Shown here piece after piece: positions 1 to 15,698 of a DNA stretch of 64,000 nucleotides. How positions within the stretch are numbered: the stretch's first letter is position 1; each line of letters begins with the position of its first letter. The notes beneath the pieces were generated by a model. The model did not search any database. It saw only the letters and a list, made by a program, of their open reading frames with translations, and was not told the origin of the DNA. The DNA comes from Rhopalosiphum padi. Lineage: Eukaryota; Arthropoda; Insecta; Hemiptera; Aphididae. Position numbers and translations under genes: made by a program. The stretch covers positions 60,983,858 to 61,047,857 of the forward strand of contig NC_083598.1 in NCBI RefSeq assembly GCF_020882245.1, read 5' to 3'.

Positions 1-179
1 CCGTAAGTTCCGACCACACTTCCATCTTGTAGTCGCCTCTCTTTACGGTACTGACCACTAATGGTTTGATACTTGAAATACCTTTCGGGCCCCTCGTCCG
101 TCTGTATATGGTATTGTGTGTTTGGCTCCGTGTCCCATCCTCCATCAATTTTGGATGCTACTGTTCCCAAAATGGCAAG
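1..179 (-). CDS. Cuticular protein, CPR (Rebers-Riddiford) type, exon 2, partial at the window edge
   Basis: Read on the minus strand from 179 to 1 this is an open frame of 59 codons plus two bases that leaves the window. It follows a good acceptor (TTCGTTTTCAG, AG at 181-180). It opens with LAILGTVAS, then KIDGGWDTEP, and then a chitin-binding core of the CPR family: GPERYFKYQT, SGQYRKERR, LQDGSVVGTYG. Proteins with this core are secreted structural proteins that bind chitin in the procuticle. The LAILGTVAS start is the hydrophobic C-terminal half of a signal peptide, which shows that a short upstream exon must carry the start codon; my candidate is at 15699-15794. The remainder of the extended R&R consensus lies beyond position 1. 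Family assignment is from motif recognition; the subgroup (RR-1, RR-2 or other) cannot be settled from this part alone. Confidence 0.85.
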
Positions 180-3053
180 CTGAAAACGAAAATATTCGTA
201 TATTTAATTGGTTTAATAGTTGGTAAATAAGAATAATGATATAGGATGTTGTGTATCACAGAAATTATAAGTTTTTCGATTGATAATACAAAAAATATTT
301 GGACTTTTTTTTCTTCACACACTGTATTCAAACTACCATCAATTTGCACTCACTACCTATCAATTTGCACTTCGGGCGGATTTATTATGTACGATGACGT
401 AGGAACCTTCTACCCAACATAGAGTATCGGACTCTGAACTAGCGACTCTTCAGCGACATGAAACAAGAAGAATTTGTTATATTATACATGCGTTTCAAGA
501 ATAAAATAATAGCATTATGCCATTATCATGTTTAATGAATATATTATGTGTAGTATGTAAACATTATATTGTTCATCCTGAAATAGTCAACAATATTCCT
601 CTATCAATAGATATCTTTTGGTTATACCAATACGAAAAATTCCAATCTGATACATAATATTAATCAACCGGTTACAATAAACATTTGACTCACAAATTAT
701 TGATGATAATAATTATTACATTACGGGCGGATGGTATAGCCGACTGGACAAGACAAAGCAAACCATAACCAAGCAACATGTAGTGCGAGTATACCTTTGA
801 TGGGTAGGTACACATACACACATATTTTCTTGCCTATAGCTGGTCCAGTGCCTTTTAAGGTATTTGTCCGTCAAAGAACTTATTCTTTAAAATGCATATA
901 CTAGGTATCTACGTACATTTCCTAACGTTTACGTTTATTTACAATATTTTCATTCTTTTTGAACTTTAATACACACCATAATATACAAAATATTTGTATG
1001 TACATATACTACATATACCAATAGTACCTATAATTAGACATTTTTAATCAGTTATAGACGTTACAGTGAGCGTTGTTTTTCAAATTTACCTATGTATTGG
1101 TACTCGCTACTCGTAAAATGGATCTGCGAAAATACAAAACATTCATATGGAAGTTTTTCTATCTTATTTTACTGCAGTCGACTGGTTTATGACAAGTTAT
1201 GGTATTATGTAGACATGTAATAGTGTAGTAGTAGTAATGTATACTACGATTTATTCAGAGTAACATAAGCGACTATAAATTGTATACATAGAGTGAAAAA
1301 ATATATTACATATATATATGTTGTTAAAACCTGAGAATGCGTATTGTTTCATTGTGTATTCAGCGTATACTCATACACTCGATAGTCAATGGAGCTGATT
1401 TACGTGTCATTTCGTACACACTTATAAATACACACATACGTCAAGACTGAAGAGAACTAAACTTGTAATTCATCCACGTACAAACAAATATGTATAGCTA
1501 TTTCAAAAGTTTGTTTATAAATTTTTTTTTTAAATAAAACGAATAAATGTATTTTAATATAATATTTATCGTTTTACTAGTATGTAATATGTTTATTGTA
1601 TTCGTAACATAGAGTAAGTACTTATTAAGAGTTAACAAAATAATAAGAAGAATATGAATTAAATACATCTTTGACTAAGCCCATTGCCTACTAATATACT
1701 AATAATTAGTAAGTAAAATTAATTAATTGATTTTTTTTAATTTATACTAGAGATTAACTTTACTTAATTCTTAAAATATGTTCAATATTAAAACCTCAGA
1801 AACTAGAATAAGAGTATTGTTTTTAACGTTACACGTCAATACGAAATATTGTTTTACCATTAAATAACTTCTACAGTTTGTTTTAAAAATTTAATACAAG
1901 ATTCTTATAAGACAAGTAGCTCATACTGAAAGTATAAAATCTAAAACATGTATAAAGACCATTATTTTTTTATAGATATTTTAAGTTCCAATTTGGGTGC
2001 AATAACTTAATTAAACGATAAAATAACAATGTTATTATTTTTTTTTTTATATATATTTAAAAACATTATTTGTAGAAACTTAATCATCTTAAACTGATGT
2101 ATTTTATATCATTATGAATTTTACTATAAGCAATTTCTTTTTTGATTTCTTTAAAATATTATCTATTTATAGATACTTGAATCTATTTTTACGATATTTA
2201 CAAAATAATGTTTTAAATATTGTGTTATATAAGTTGATAGAATATGGTATGAATATATAGTGTTATAATAATTAAATACTAATAATAATATAACATAATA
2301 TTATAATAAATGACTTTAGTAGCTATATTAAATAAAACATTATTTGGTGGTATAGGCTGATAGACCGTTTCCGCTCAGAATCGTTTTTCGTATACAATGA
2401 TATATCGTTGAATTAAAATTTAACACAAATAGTGTCCTACTCGACACCTAATTAACAACAGAGCGGTACCTACTTACCTGATTTTTTATTATTAATTATT
2501 CCCAAGACTTGGAACTCATTGCACTAACAATTTTCAAAAATTTACTGAAAAGTGTTCTAAAATTTTGTACAAAAATAAAACTGGGAAAAAATGTATATAT
2601 GTATATAATAATATATGAAAGAAATATTTTTTACAAAAAGCTTAAATTTGTTAAATATTCCATATTTTTTTTTTATGAAATATGAAAGTATCAAGCTTTT
2701 ATATATAATTTCATCATTTCACAAAACAAATTTATATTTTACAAACATCACAAAAAAAAAATATAAAACATAAGAAGTCCCGATTTCTATACATATTAAG
2801 TAAGTATTACCTTTTTATAATTTATGGAATACGACGTATAGGAGACCTATATTTTAGCTAATACAATTTGTTATGGTTTCTGGTACAAACGTAAATCGTT
2901 TATATTATCTGGTTTGGGAACTAAAATTATTACTATACGCAACTACGGCAGTGATATAATAATACATAGCCATTGTCATGAATAATAAGAAAATGATTAA
3001 TTGATTTTTACCTTTTAAGGAAAATCACGAATATTTATTTTTTTTATACATAG

Positions 3054-3054
<1 letters not shown>

Positions 3055-3080
<26 letters not shown>
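3055..3080. repeat. (AT)13 microsatellite
   Basis: Uninterrupted AT dinucleotides, 26 nt, inside the proposed long intron. Confidence 0.9.
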
Positions 3081-3084
<4 letters not shown>

Positions 3085-6000
3085 TACACAAATTATATTT
3101 CCTTACACAAATTAATAATATTGGGGATTTCGTAATTTTGACAAATTTACTTTTCATCTTCATTTCTAAAAATAATAAAAAAAAAAGTAGTATAGGAACA
3201 CCTATGTACACAATATGCATAATATAATATAAATTATTATATTATATTTGTTCAATTTACGTCACCGGCAATATTATTCACAGCATGCAGTATAGCTATA
3301 CATTAACCGCAAGGCGACATTTCGTAATAGTCAATATGTTCAGCCTACACCGGTTTACAAAATAGAGAAGAACTCATTACTAATTTTCACACCCACGAGA
3401 AAAATAAGTCTTCGAATAGATATTTCTGTTTGCTCATTTTCGTTTATGGGAGATGTATAATATGGATATTTCGTACGTTCATACTTGCATGTTACATGAA
3501 TATTGTGTAGCAATGCTACTGCAGATGCTGCTTTATAGGTGTATTATATTATAGTATATATTAAAATATGTATACCAGGAAATATTACTATACTATATAT
3601 TATTAGATAGGGACTTGTCGCGAAACTTCTTCACGATAATATATTATAGTATGTAAATTATATACGTATTTTAGTATTGACATCTTATAATTAGGTAACA
3701 TATTTTTTTATGTAATCGTTCAAGTTTGTTGAAATCAATGTGTAGATCGTAAAAAAATCTAAAATTATTACATATTTTTTCAAATAACCATTTTATTTTA
3801 CTGTTACGAGATAAATTTTAAATAATCACTATAATGTTAAATAACTGCAATTTGATAAAATTTAATTTTAAGAACGTGTATAAATAAATAAGAAAAATCA
3901 AATGGATAAAATAATACTGTAAACATATCGTGTTTCAAACACCGTAATTTAGGCTCGATCATTAATGCTGTTGTCTCATCCCACTCAACCACGTTGAATT
4001 ATTTTTCTTAAATACTTTAGGTCATCCAATTTAAATAACTTAACAAATTCAAAATAATATATTGAAATAATAATGTTAAATTAATTAATTGTTTTATTTT
4101 TTGTTAAATTCACAGACGTATTTTGGGAACATATTAAATATTGTATAGGTACCAAATTATTCACAAAAATAACGTAAGTATACACCAAAGAGTAAATAAA
4201 ACTTTAATAGTGTATAGTAAATTAATAACTAGACTTGAATATACCTAGAAACTACGTGTGTTATAACTCTTTTAAAATTCAAAACTATTATGAGAGTGGA
4301 AAATCAAATATTTAGAATACATTTACTTGAAAATATAATATGTATGTTTACGAAAATGTTAATCAGCAAATTGTTGTGTTTAAATTGATAATTTTTACTT
4401 GGTTTTCGTTCACATCTGTTATAATATTATTTCATTATACCTCTATTGTATAGACTATTTTTTGTAAAGGAGAAGTAATAATATGTAGTGTTATAGTCCT
4501 AATTTATGCAATTTAATATTGTATGGTTACCTAGCTATTAATTATGAAAGAAAAGAATAATGTAGCAATTTAATAACACCAACAATTTCTACAACTTTAC
4601 TTATATACTGTGCTCGTATGTACTTTTATATATTATTATTATTATATGCTTGAGTGTTGTGAGAAAAATCTTGTGGACCACGGGTGTCAAAACGTAACAA
4701 TATTATTTACAAAAAAAAACACCATCGACTTCCGTGAGAGGACTAGAGTAGAAAGTTTCGAGTACGGTCACGATCGTCGTCGCAACCGATTCGGTAGTAG
4801 ACTATATAATATATCTATACTTCGTGTTTATATTTTTCACACTATATTTCGAAACGCGTCGCACATTTAAAATCAACGTTCGATCTAATTTAACATTATG
4901 ATTTTATTCACATCGTACAAAAGAACGGAATGTGATAATTGTCCGGCGGCTAAATGTAAATATTTTTTCGGACAACAATTTCTAAAAGTTTCAATTTAAT
5001 CTAAAGTTTTTAAAATTTCTTGAAACCAAAACATAACGAGTACCTACCTACCATGATGTAAATATTTCAACATTGGTCTGTGTCGGCCAAACTATTTTTT
5101 TTTTTTGCTTCATTATAATTTCCTATTTAGTAATATTTAACTTAATTGCAAAATATTATAATGGACATCACGTAATTACCCACCTTTTATAATATTATTC
5201 GAGTTCCCATAAATGGCAACGAATTACGATCATATTTAAATATATATTTATAATTTTTTTTGTTTTGTATAAACGAAACAATAATATAATATTATGCGTG
5301 GGTGACGAATCACGATAATAAATTTTCATTAAAAAATAACGCAGTATTTAAGCTTACGTGTTGATTGTTTGTTATGATATTAATTATTATTTGATTTATA
5401 ATAAAAATTTGCTAATGCCGTCCATAGTGATTATAACAGCAGTTTACGATTTTGTTAAAGAAACTTCCGTTCCGACTTTACTTATACATCGATTATAGAT
5501 ATACTTACTTGACAACATGTTGAACTTTCAACGTAAGTCAAGAATACATTTTGTCTAAAACGTCATCAATGTAGTGTGACATATTTATAATGTACGCAAT
5601 GAATATATATATAATACATACATTATATCGTCAGTGACGCGATAGTATTATCTTTTGAATGATTAAAATAACGAAAAGAAAAAGTCTCAGTAAGTAGCTC
5701 AATTTTTAATGACGAATACCAATTGCGATCGATTGAAATTGATTGCAGCGACACTATACGTTATTATTAAAATAATAATATTATTGTTTATTTTTTTTAA
5801 AAAATATTACATAGTTATTATTTAGCTATACACAATACATAGTTGACCCTCGTGGCAGTCGGGTGGGTAGTACACATACATAAATGATTGTTATACGCAT
5901 CGAGCGTATAATAGGTTTATAACTACACTTATATTGTGTATACAAAACACAAGACTAAAAAGTAAACACGTCGCGCGTATATACATATAATATAATCGAT

Positions 6001-6239
6001 GTCAAGTTCTTCCCGTGACCGACCGGATTCGTTTCGGGTCCGATTCAAAACACTCAAGCGCCTCCACGCGCGAACGAATGTGACAACGTGCCCAATATTT
6101 CATAGTGTTATGAATTACAATATTTTGCACGTGCATTTAATCTTATTAGTGTCGTTGTGTAGTAAGTACATTACTACACCACACGGTTATAATAAAGCGT
6201 GATACCTGCCTATATAATGTTGCAGTGTATATATATTTT

Positions 6240-6490
6240 ATAGGTTGGTAAGTATAGTACAGGCACACCGTGACGCAGGTACTCGGCTATTTGGGCTGTA
6301 TTTTCTACACGATTAAAATCATTATCGTTATTTTCATTTTTTTTTTCTGTTGATTTGATGAACGCGCGAAAATGTAAGTATTTAGGTGAGTGGAGCGAGG
6401 CGTCCTGAATAATTCATGAGAGATCGGCGGGCGCCTATTGTTTACCGCCCCGATGATGATTGTATCGCTCGCGAGCGCACGCCCGTCTTA
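6240..6490. other. CpG-richer patch within the long intron
   Basis: Locally raised GC with CpG-rich words such as GCGCGAAAA, GGCGGGCGCC and CTCGCGAGCG. On the plus strand a short ATG (6359) runs into the donor-like AAAAT|GTAAGT near 6373, which could be a short leader exon. No domain is recognisable. A promoter or enhancer is possible, but nothing in the sequence proves it. Confidence 0.25.
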
Positions 6491-6510
6491 TATATTATAT
6501 TTCTATCATA

Positions 6511-6540
6511 AATATATATATATGTGTGTGTGTGTGTGTA
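6511..6540. repeat. Compound (AT)n(GT)n microsatellite
   Basis: An AT run (6512-6523) passes directly into GT repeats (6524-6539). Confidence 0.85.
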
Positions 6541-9500
6541 CGACACGAAATACATGACACGCCTAATTGAGAATTCGCACGTGTTAGCAAAGACAATTTT
6601 TATTTACTTTTTTACGTCACTTTTGCCGCCGTCGAAATCTAAGACGTACGCCTTTTATACGGTTATGATTATTATAAACGGGCACGGTGGAATCAAATAC
6701 TGTTGTTGTAATATGTATAAGACACGCGGCAAATCGTATAGATATATTATAATAATAAATTGTATCATAATAAAATAGCATATTTACATCACAGCAGTAT
6801 TATATTATAGGCGTGTACGCGTATAATGTCGTCGCAGCATTAAGTACAAAGTATAAACATGTTTTATTTAGATACTAGATTTTTCATCGGAGCGATTCTC
6901 TATCTTTCTTTCCTTCACAATTGTAGTTATGCAACTTTGGCAGGACGGTTGCACGCCACTATTGCCATTTTATTGTGTTCACTGCTGCCCGGGCAAACTG
7001 CCGGTCAATGAATAATATTATACATCGAATTTAAATAGAAATCAGACCGAAACCCGTCGTCATAATAATGTATAATTCATGTAATGAAAAATGCCAAATT
7101 ACAGTACCTATATATAGTTATATACTAGATAGTTAGTGCCTACGTTTCAGGCGGTATTTTTTTACGTATACGCATTATGCTGTCATGCATATTTAACTCC
7201 ACAATAAAACAATTTAATAACCATAATACCCATATTATAGTCCCATAATGTAGATTCATCATGGTAATGCGCAAACTATTAGACTTTTTATATTGCTAGT
7301 CGAATACTTATAGTAAAACAACAAGGATCTGCACCGTATATAACTATCACAAGCAAATCATTTAATATTATGTATACTTTTTTATTAATAATACTATATT
7401 TGCTTAACAATTATCTGAATTTTTTTACAAATGCATAAAAATAATCAAAGTTTTTCGATTTGAATCACGACTAATATATAGGTACTAAATTATACAATAA
7501 ACAAAAACGTTAAATAAATAAACGTTTCAACTATGTAATTTATCGCAATCTTTCGACATTTTTCCATTTCGTATGACCTCACTAGCTGTAATTTAGGTCG
7601 AGCAAAAGTGTTTGTTATTATTTACAATCAACAGTGTATAAATTCAATTAAACCCCAACTGGTAAATTCCAAGTAAAATTATGATCAGACCAAAGACTTG
7701 AACATTTTTCGAAAGCATTTTAATACGTCTAAAGAGACTATAATATTATACACATATTATATAGTTACGAGAAAATCAGTGGGCGACCGATTTTATTATA
7801 TTATTATAAAGTCAAAGACAAATCATGATGACGACGATAAAAAAAAAGCAAAAGAATAGAGCTTAAAGATCAAACTGTCTACATTGTATGCGAACTGTAT
7901 AATATTTTGTATTACACATATCAATAAGGATACCATTAGTGTCATGAGTTAATATAATATGATCATTTGATATACCTCTGTACGAGATCATTCGTCACAT
8001 GTGTGACGACCCTGTCAACACGATTACGGAACATAATACATCAATGAGCTTGTACCACCTTTGACATTTCTAACACATCGGGTGTTATAAACTCTTATAT
8101 AATCTCTGCAATAACGTTATAGTCGGTAAACATTGATTGTATATAGTGAGTACCTATACTCCATAACTCTTTTACGGTTTTATCACTATAGATATAATTA
8201 GGTACGGGATTTTGATTGGTATTTGTTTCGTTTTCACGCCGGAATAAAGCATTTATAAATTACTTCGCTTAACGGACAACATTTCTTCTTCATTCTAAAC
8301 ACAATGAGTCCTTAATTTTAAGACGTCGAATTGATCGTACTAATATTGTAAATAATTTTAAATATCGTCGTACCGATTTACTTATTTAAAATATTTAGTT
8401 TTGAAGAATGTGAATTTTCAAAACAGACGAAATGAAAATCGAATGCCAACTTGACTTGGTATTACAAAATCAAAAATATTTAGTATGCTCCTCCATATAG
8501 TTACTGATATGCAGTTATTATACATTTACCCGCCGTTAATGGTATGTTCTTTATTATAGTAAAACGTTTCAAAATCTCAGTATGTAGTGTATACACGTAT
8601 TTTCAACAATAAAATTTACATTTCTTTTTACATATACCTATATAATACTGACTTCCACAAACGCATCTAAGCGGTTTCGTTTCGTTTTGGAAATAAGCCT
8701 ACCATATATATATATATATATTACATATATTATGTAACCGCGGAAGGTGACACAAACCTATTTTGTGTGCCGCGAACACGAACCGAAAATATTGCCTCCA
8801 TTAACTTTATCTGAATATAAAAATATACCAACCGTATATTATTATATTATTATAATACCTATATATTTTGGATAGAATGCGGTAACGCACAGCGCTGGAA
8901 TTTAAATATTCAAATATACAATAATATAATAAGCCACCGCAGGAATAGAAACGAATTCGTCGTCGTCGTCTGCGACAGACGTCATACCGCGTACCTATGT
9001 GTGTGTGTATGTGTGTCCGTTTGTGCAGAGCTCTCGAGTTCCACGCACAGTGACGTGTTACAACTTGCCCTCATGGTAGACACTGCGGAAATGACATCGT
9101 TGCTAGGTCCGACCGATGTATATCGAGTTAGATCACTCATCTGCAGTCGATAGTAATATATTGTTATTATTATTATTATATCCTCGTCTGACCGGTCTCC
9201 CGCCATAATATTACACTACAATTCTATACGTGTAAGTATACGACTGTGCAGCAGCAATACGGACAATATTATTAACGTGTAATGTGTTGCTGAGAATAAA
9301 AAAGGAAAAAGGGAAACGAACGTTATGTCGCAAACCCGATCACGGTGCCGCATATGCATACGGGACCGTACATAACAATATAATATAATAATATTATACA
9401 TGCGTCATAATAATATTGTAGTAATAATACGATCATATGGTTCACCGACGGTTTTGCGGGTCAAAGCGCCCCAGTGTACTACTGCGAACACCGGCGGATC

Positions 9501-11984
9501 GCGTGCTCGGCGTATAATTCAGCTTCAGTCACGACAGAATTCTATTCATTACGCTTACACTGTCCTGTACCAGCTGTACCTGTTATTATTTTTATTAGCG
9601 TACAAACGCGCGATGGCCCATTACAGAAAAGACAGTATATTTTATATTTTTTTCCACATGATATTTTCCGCATTTTACCTCTTTTGCCGTCACTGTATAT
9701 AATATTATAATCGCGTGCCCACGATCGACGGTCATTATTACAACACCTATATAATATTATACGAGCATACCTATACGGTCATATACAGGCAAATGTATTA
9801 AATTCTGCTGATTTGAAGACAATAGTACAGATTTGAGGGTAATAATAATAGGCTACACAATTTGACCTGCACAAATAGTTCATGTTAACTCCTCCATCGG
9901 CCATCGCCAATGTTGCGTAGTTATGTAAAAGCATGACCCCTCGCACCGGCTCAATCGCCAAAAATATTCATCAGTACAGAATTATTATTAATAATAACGA
10001 ATGACTCTAATATGCATCAGTTTTATTCCAAGTCGTTGTATACTCTATTTTAAAGTAAAAATCCAAAATAATGCAAACTCATTAAAAAAATAGTTTTAAT
10101 TCTGTATTTATATTTAACTTTACTATATCCAATTATTTTTATCGTGGATTTATTCTGTACCATTCAATAAATTCTCTATAAATGAATTAATTAATACCTC
10201 TCTACAAACTGTTAAATCCCAATGGCCAAACGAGGTATAAAAATTATTGTGTTACAACTAAAAAACTAATTACTACCATTCATTTAAGATTCAATTTGTC
10301 TTGTTTAATTATTTTTTTAAAGTGCAATTTTCTACTGTGAGAAAATTCCTTATTATAATGATCCCCATATTATTATGAATCAAATATTTTTCTCAATGAT
10401 AACTAAATATAAAACAACTAATATTAAAAATAATATCGAAAGAGTTAATATTTACTTATCCAGGTAACATATCAAAAATAACACCTATAATTTACAATGT
10501 TATATATTATTCGATTTCAGTACCGCACGTGCTACATCACCGGAAACCGCGAAACGTTATACACACATTAAATTGGGCATTGCGTTAGTTTATTTTTCAA
10601 TAAGATATAATAACAACAATAAACACTAGCATAAAACACTCATACTATGAAAATCAATTTGGAGTACAATATATAGGTACTCATTATGATATATGTACAC
10701 TAAATATATCAACATAATGTAATTGTACCGTTCAACATCGACGTGAGACAAAAATAATCATAAAAATAGTACAAAACCATCATTATAGTCATTATATAAC
10801 CAGAAATTATAGGAAAAAAAATACTAAATCATATTTTTGATTTACACTATATGCTTTTTTTATTTTTACTATAATACATGAATCGTAAATTGTTTTAATT
10901 TGTAAAAAAAAGGCCAAATTCATAGATAATTATGTTCTATCTTCAAACAGATAAAGGAAAACATCAAGGTGATTTTAAGGAATAAACAGTAAAGGAAGTT
11001 GATAGAAAAACAAATGTATTCTAATTAAAAAATGAGGTTTTAAATAAGCTAATAATGATATAGGTAATTAATCACTAACGGGTAATTAACATTAAAGTTT
11101 TTATTATCGTTTATACATATGGCCTAATAATTGGTTTTATTTTAAAGATTATAGGTATTATAAGATTTTTACTATGAAAATTCAATAAAATGAATTAACA
11201 TTGTTTTTTATATAAATCCAATCAAAGAAAAGTATATATGAACTGTTTTATAATATTTGCTTAATCTGTGTAAATAAACTACCTAAAAGTAGGCATAATA
11301 AATTATAAATTATGAAATTTAAGAATGAATCGATATATTTATATTTCTTTTATAGTTCAAGAATACGCAGGTATATAATATACTTAATGAAAAGAAAAAA
11401 TATCTAATGTTAATAAAAAGAAAATTTAAAATTAATTACTATAATATAAAAGAAGACCTCGAACTTGTATTTGATGTATATTTATATACATAGTTAATTC
11501 ACTGGGGGTAATTAATAAACTTTTTGTAAAGATAATTGATAGTTAGTAATTTATTAAAACTAAACCAGTTATTCTGAATAAAATAATAATGTCGTGACTC
11601 AAATGTTTAATATTCCAACTATATTTTACAGCTAATTGAGATAAAATACGAATTAGAGAGATGAGTAAAATCGCGTAAAAGTTCAAAGATAATGAAAGTA
11701 TAAAGGTACAATTTCATGCTGTGCGAAAATGTACATTAATATTTAATCAACATTATTATACATAATACATCAAAGTAAAAATTTGAATTTAAGAATATAT
11801 ATATACTTGTGCAAAGTTCAATTTATTGAAATATATTAATTTAATTTGAATCACATCATTTAAATTTTAAACGAACTATGGTAGCTAACTACTTAACATA
11901 ATACTAATTTATCATAATATAGTTATTAAAATAAAAACTATGCTCAAAGCTTATTTATAAATAGTCACACCCAACAAAATCGTC

Positions 11985-12380
11985 GGACATGAAGTGTCAT
12001 ATATAATAAAAAAAAAACTACATTCCCTAAGTTTAAGTCGATCGAGTTTAATGATCCGACCTTGTCCTCGATCTACGGTGTAGTGAGACGAACTTAAATC
12101 GACTGCTCGTAATGTTTTATTATTATTTTTTAATTTGTTCTTAATTTAGTGCACCGAAGGAGACACCTACTGTTCCAGGCCGTCGATCACTAGTTGCTTC
12201 CAACCGAGACAGCTTTTGTTTACAATGGAGACAGACCACCGTGCAGGACGAAGGTCATCACTTGCGTAGGCCCTGCCTATGATGCCAAAATGAAACACCT
12301 TACGGGTGCAACATTTCCAAAACAAAAGATTTGGTTTTTATTGTTTTTAGCTCAACAGAAGAAACAGTCAATCTAATTTA
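11985..12380. other. Unexplained GC-richer segment with short open frames
   Basis: The stretch stands out from the AT-rich surroundings. It contains similar short words in direct orientation (TTTAAGTCGATCG near 12031 and CTTAAATCGACTG near 12092). Open frames exist on both strands (plus about 12194-12376; minus about 12140-12285), with no recognisable family. It could be a decayed mobile element or a decayed exon. Confidence 0.2.
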
Positions 12381-15300
12381 CGAGACCAATTGACGTGGGA
12401 TTATAGGAATACTCAGCACAAAAGTTTAAAATATCACTGCAGGTATCCATTTTATTTAAATTATAAACTATAATAATTTATTACTATTGTTGAACTTAAC
12501 ATTTTTAAATACTGTGGTAAGTTATAGGATATAATTTCAAGAACCACGGTGGTTGGAAAAATATACAAACAGCAAGGATTTTAAATAAATAATTAGATAT
12601 AACTTTGTATTATTATAATTGATAAATTCAAATTGGTGACATAATAATGAACTCAAACTATTATAGTTAAGTATTATAACGATAAAATAAAATAAAAGCG
12701 CAATAATAATTAGTAACCGTAACATATCAAATTGTGTATTTCATGTAACCTGGTTTTAATCAAAACTAGAACCATAGCATATTATTATAGGTAGGTACTA
12801 TTGATTCGTGAAAATAATCTATTCGTCTATTCTAGAAAAATATAAATCAGTTTAATACAGTTTAGAAAATTATTTTTACAGCGAAATTACTACGTGCGTA
12901 TACTTCCGTTTAAATGGATAGCATGAAGTGTGGACACTATTACTAAACTCCTCGAGGCTTAAATAAATTGATTGCTCATGTGTAAAACATGGTTTACTTA
13001 AATATTACGAACGTATGAGGTGAAAGAGATGCTGTAATATAATGTTGTGATCATCAAAACGTAATTTTTTTGGACTGACTCTGAGTCATTATCTCACGTG
13101 GTTATGTCACACGATCATCATAGGACACCAGATGAATGCTTCATAATAATGACGATAAAAACAAACTATAAAATCTGCTACCTAATACAAAAAGTAAATT
13201 AACGTACCTATTTTAACAAACGATTAATGTATTACCAAATGTCAACTTTCAATTATTGAAATAAAATAATATTGTAGAATATAATCGTGTGTTAATAATG
13301 TATAATTAATAATACTTATCCCTATATAACTATATAAGATATATAAGTGCTGGTAGCAAATATCTATTCTTTCTTCTTCTATTTGTTGGAATTATTTCAT
13401 ACGACTTTATATACCCCCAAGGGCGATGTAGGAAAATTCTTTTCAAATCAATGATTCAATATATCGACTGCATACATAACGTATATTCAAAAATTGACTA
13501 ACATTACAATGGAAATTATTTGTGAATCAATTGGAATGCATTTACAATGCAAAAGGAAATATTTTGGTCTTATAATTTTTACATGACTTAAAAATATTAT
13601 TAGTCAAAAATGTTTCGAGCATAATCGATTTTGACCATCTCAAGTTAAATAAATTATGATCCCGGTGGTCAAGTTATTTTATCTCAACAATCTAGAACTC
13701 TAGGCACGTGTTCAATTATGTAATAATAAATTCCTACAGCTCTTTTATTTCTAATTTTTACTATTAAATCGATCAGAAAAGTCACTATAATACTATACAA
13801 ATCACAATAAAATAAATTAATTATAGATTAATCATATTGAAACTGATTTTAATTAAAAATCCTATTCATTATTTTATGAGTTATGATAATGATATATAGG
13901 TATGCTATAGTTTTACAACAATCGAATTTACTCAATCAAAATGAAAAATATATTTATTAATTCTAAAATCGATGTTAATAAGACGTAGGTACAATAAATA
14001 ACTATCGACTTTTCCGAAAAATTATTCCGTCTTCTAAGTCACTAGAAAGTTATAATTTTGTATTCATAGTTCATACCATATGATTTGTCTTGCAATACAC
14101 CGAGTGAGTACATTACAACTGAATAGGTACACCGTCATATCGTTATGTTTTTTTTCTCACATGACGATTTACTTTTATGGTCACATTCTATTGTCATGCA
14201 TCATGTGAAATAGTGAAAAATATTAAACTATGGAATATTAAAATATTTAATGTCAGTTGTATGAAGATTTCTAGTATGCAAAAATAATAGCATATGCTAT
14301 CAGAGGTAAAATAAATACATTTTACAGATGACAGAAAATCGAAAAGAGATCTTTGTAAAGTACTTACTAATTTAGAGATATAAATATATAATTGATTTTT
14401 CGTTGTGTACAAATTATTTATTAGTACTATAAAGTATTTTTAATTTTTTAATATGCTTAAATGTCACAATGTTAAAACTAATTTTTTGAAATAAAATATC
14501 AAAAATACACAACATCATAATATGTAAATTATAACAATTATATCAAATTAATAATTCTCAGTAATTTTTATTGACATATTTTACAAATTAATCACCAACA
14601 AGTCATACTGTTGTATATTAAACTATAACAATTATAAATAGAATTTTTATTCAAAATTATAACTTATTTTATTATTATTTAAAAATTATAATTAACTTTT
14701 TTTTACTCATTTAAATTTTTTTTACACTATTATTACTTAAAATTTAATCAGTTTTGCGATTTTTTCCAACAAGCAAATTGCATGGTTATTGCTTATGTTC
14801 TTAGACTAGTTTTAATAATAATATTAAAAGGTAGTTCCAAACAATTTATACTGGCTGGACATTAACCATTTTCTACCGAACCAAACAAATAAAAATAGTG
14901 TAATATTTTATCCTACGCACATAACTTTTGATTTTATTAATTTTATTTTATTTTTTACGTTGAAATAAGTTAATTTATTGAGAATATTTTGAGTTTTATT
15001 ACACTACAGTTAAATATTTATGTATAAAAATTTTCATCCCCGATAATTTTGTTAGAAAGAAGTGATACTCCAATCCGCTATTTTTTCAAATTTATGTAAC
15101 AATAAAAAAAAATAAAAAACTCATGTTAATAAATTAAAATGCTAATAAATTTTAACTTTACTAAGTTCTAAAACTATTTATTGATTTTCTAACTTCGTAA
15201 TAGTTATTAATAACGCATACAGATATAATTCTTTAAAAAAAATTATAAATATCCAATTTACATAACAAGAAAATAAAATGTTTTTGCAATTGCAACTTAC

Positions 15301-15698
15301 TTCAAAATTGTTTAATATTATTACGAGCTTTAATTAAAAATGTTTAAATATCAATCTACTGAAGTCATAAAACATCTAAGGTTAAAGTGTTTACTATGTT
15401 GTTTTGTGGAAAATTTATTATTGATCAAGTGTCATTAGGAATAAACGAAATCGCTCTAACTCGCAACCAGAGTACTCGTAAAGTTGACTCCACAATTTAA
15501 AAAAAAAAATTATTATATTTCATGGTTTAATGGCGTAAAAGTAAAAAGTAATGTTTAAATATTATAGTAGATACATGCTTTTTTTTAGGCGTTTTTAGTG
15601 CGACAAAGGTCGCGATATCCGATCGTGACGATAATATAACATGATAGTGCAGCGTTGGGTACACGACGGACCGAACTTGCGCTCGCGTTTTCACTCAC

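Larger units (their letters stand above)
180..15698 (-). other. Proposed long first intron of the cuticular protein gene
   Basis: No convincing exon of any other gene was found in this stretch. It is mostly AT-rich, with richer patches at about 4.7-4.8, 6.0-6.1, 6.37-6.49, 9.04-9.15, 9.43-9.55 and 12.0-12.3 kb that contain short open frames on one or both strands but no recognisable domain. Microsatellites occur at 3055-3080 and 6511-6540. Long first introns are often regulatory; the CpG-rich patches would be the places to look for enhancers or alternative first exons. Confidence 0.4.

Noticed and set aside
158..349. Minus-strand open frame of 63 codons overlapping the start of the cuticular exon
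   Set aside because: It starts at a GTG, is in a different frame from the cuticular exon, and is AT-driven; the real exon is defined by the acceptor at 180-181.
4610..4870. Plus-strand 86-codon open frame
   Set aside because: Composition is Tyr-rich low complexity followed by a GC-richer patch; no domain, splice site or conserved motif.
8982..9206. Minus-strand open frame and an overlapping plus-strand frame ending VDTAEMTSLLGPTDVYRVRS
   Set aside because: The minus frame contains translated TG repeat; the plus frame is short, ends in a stop and has no partner exon or recognisable family.
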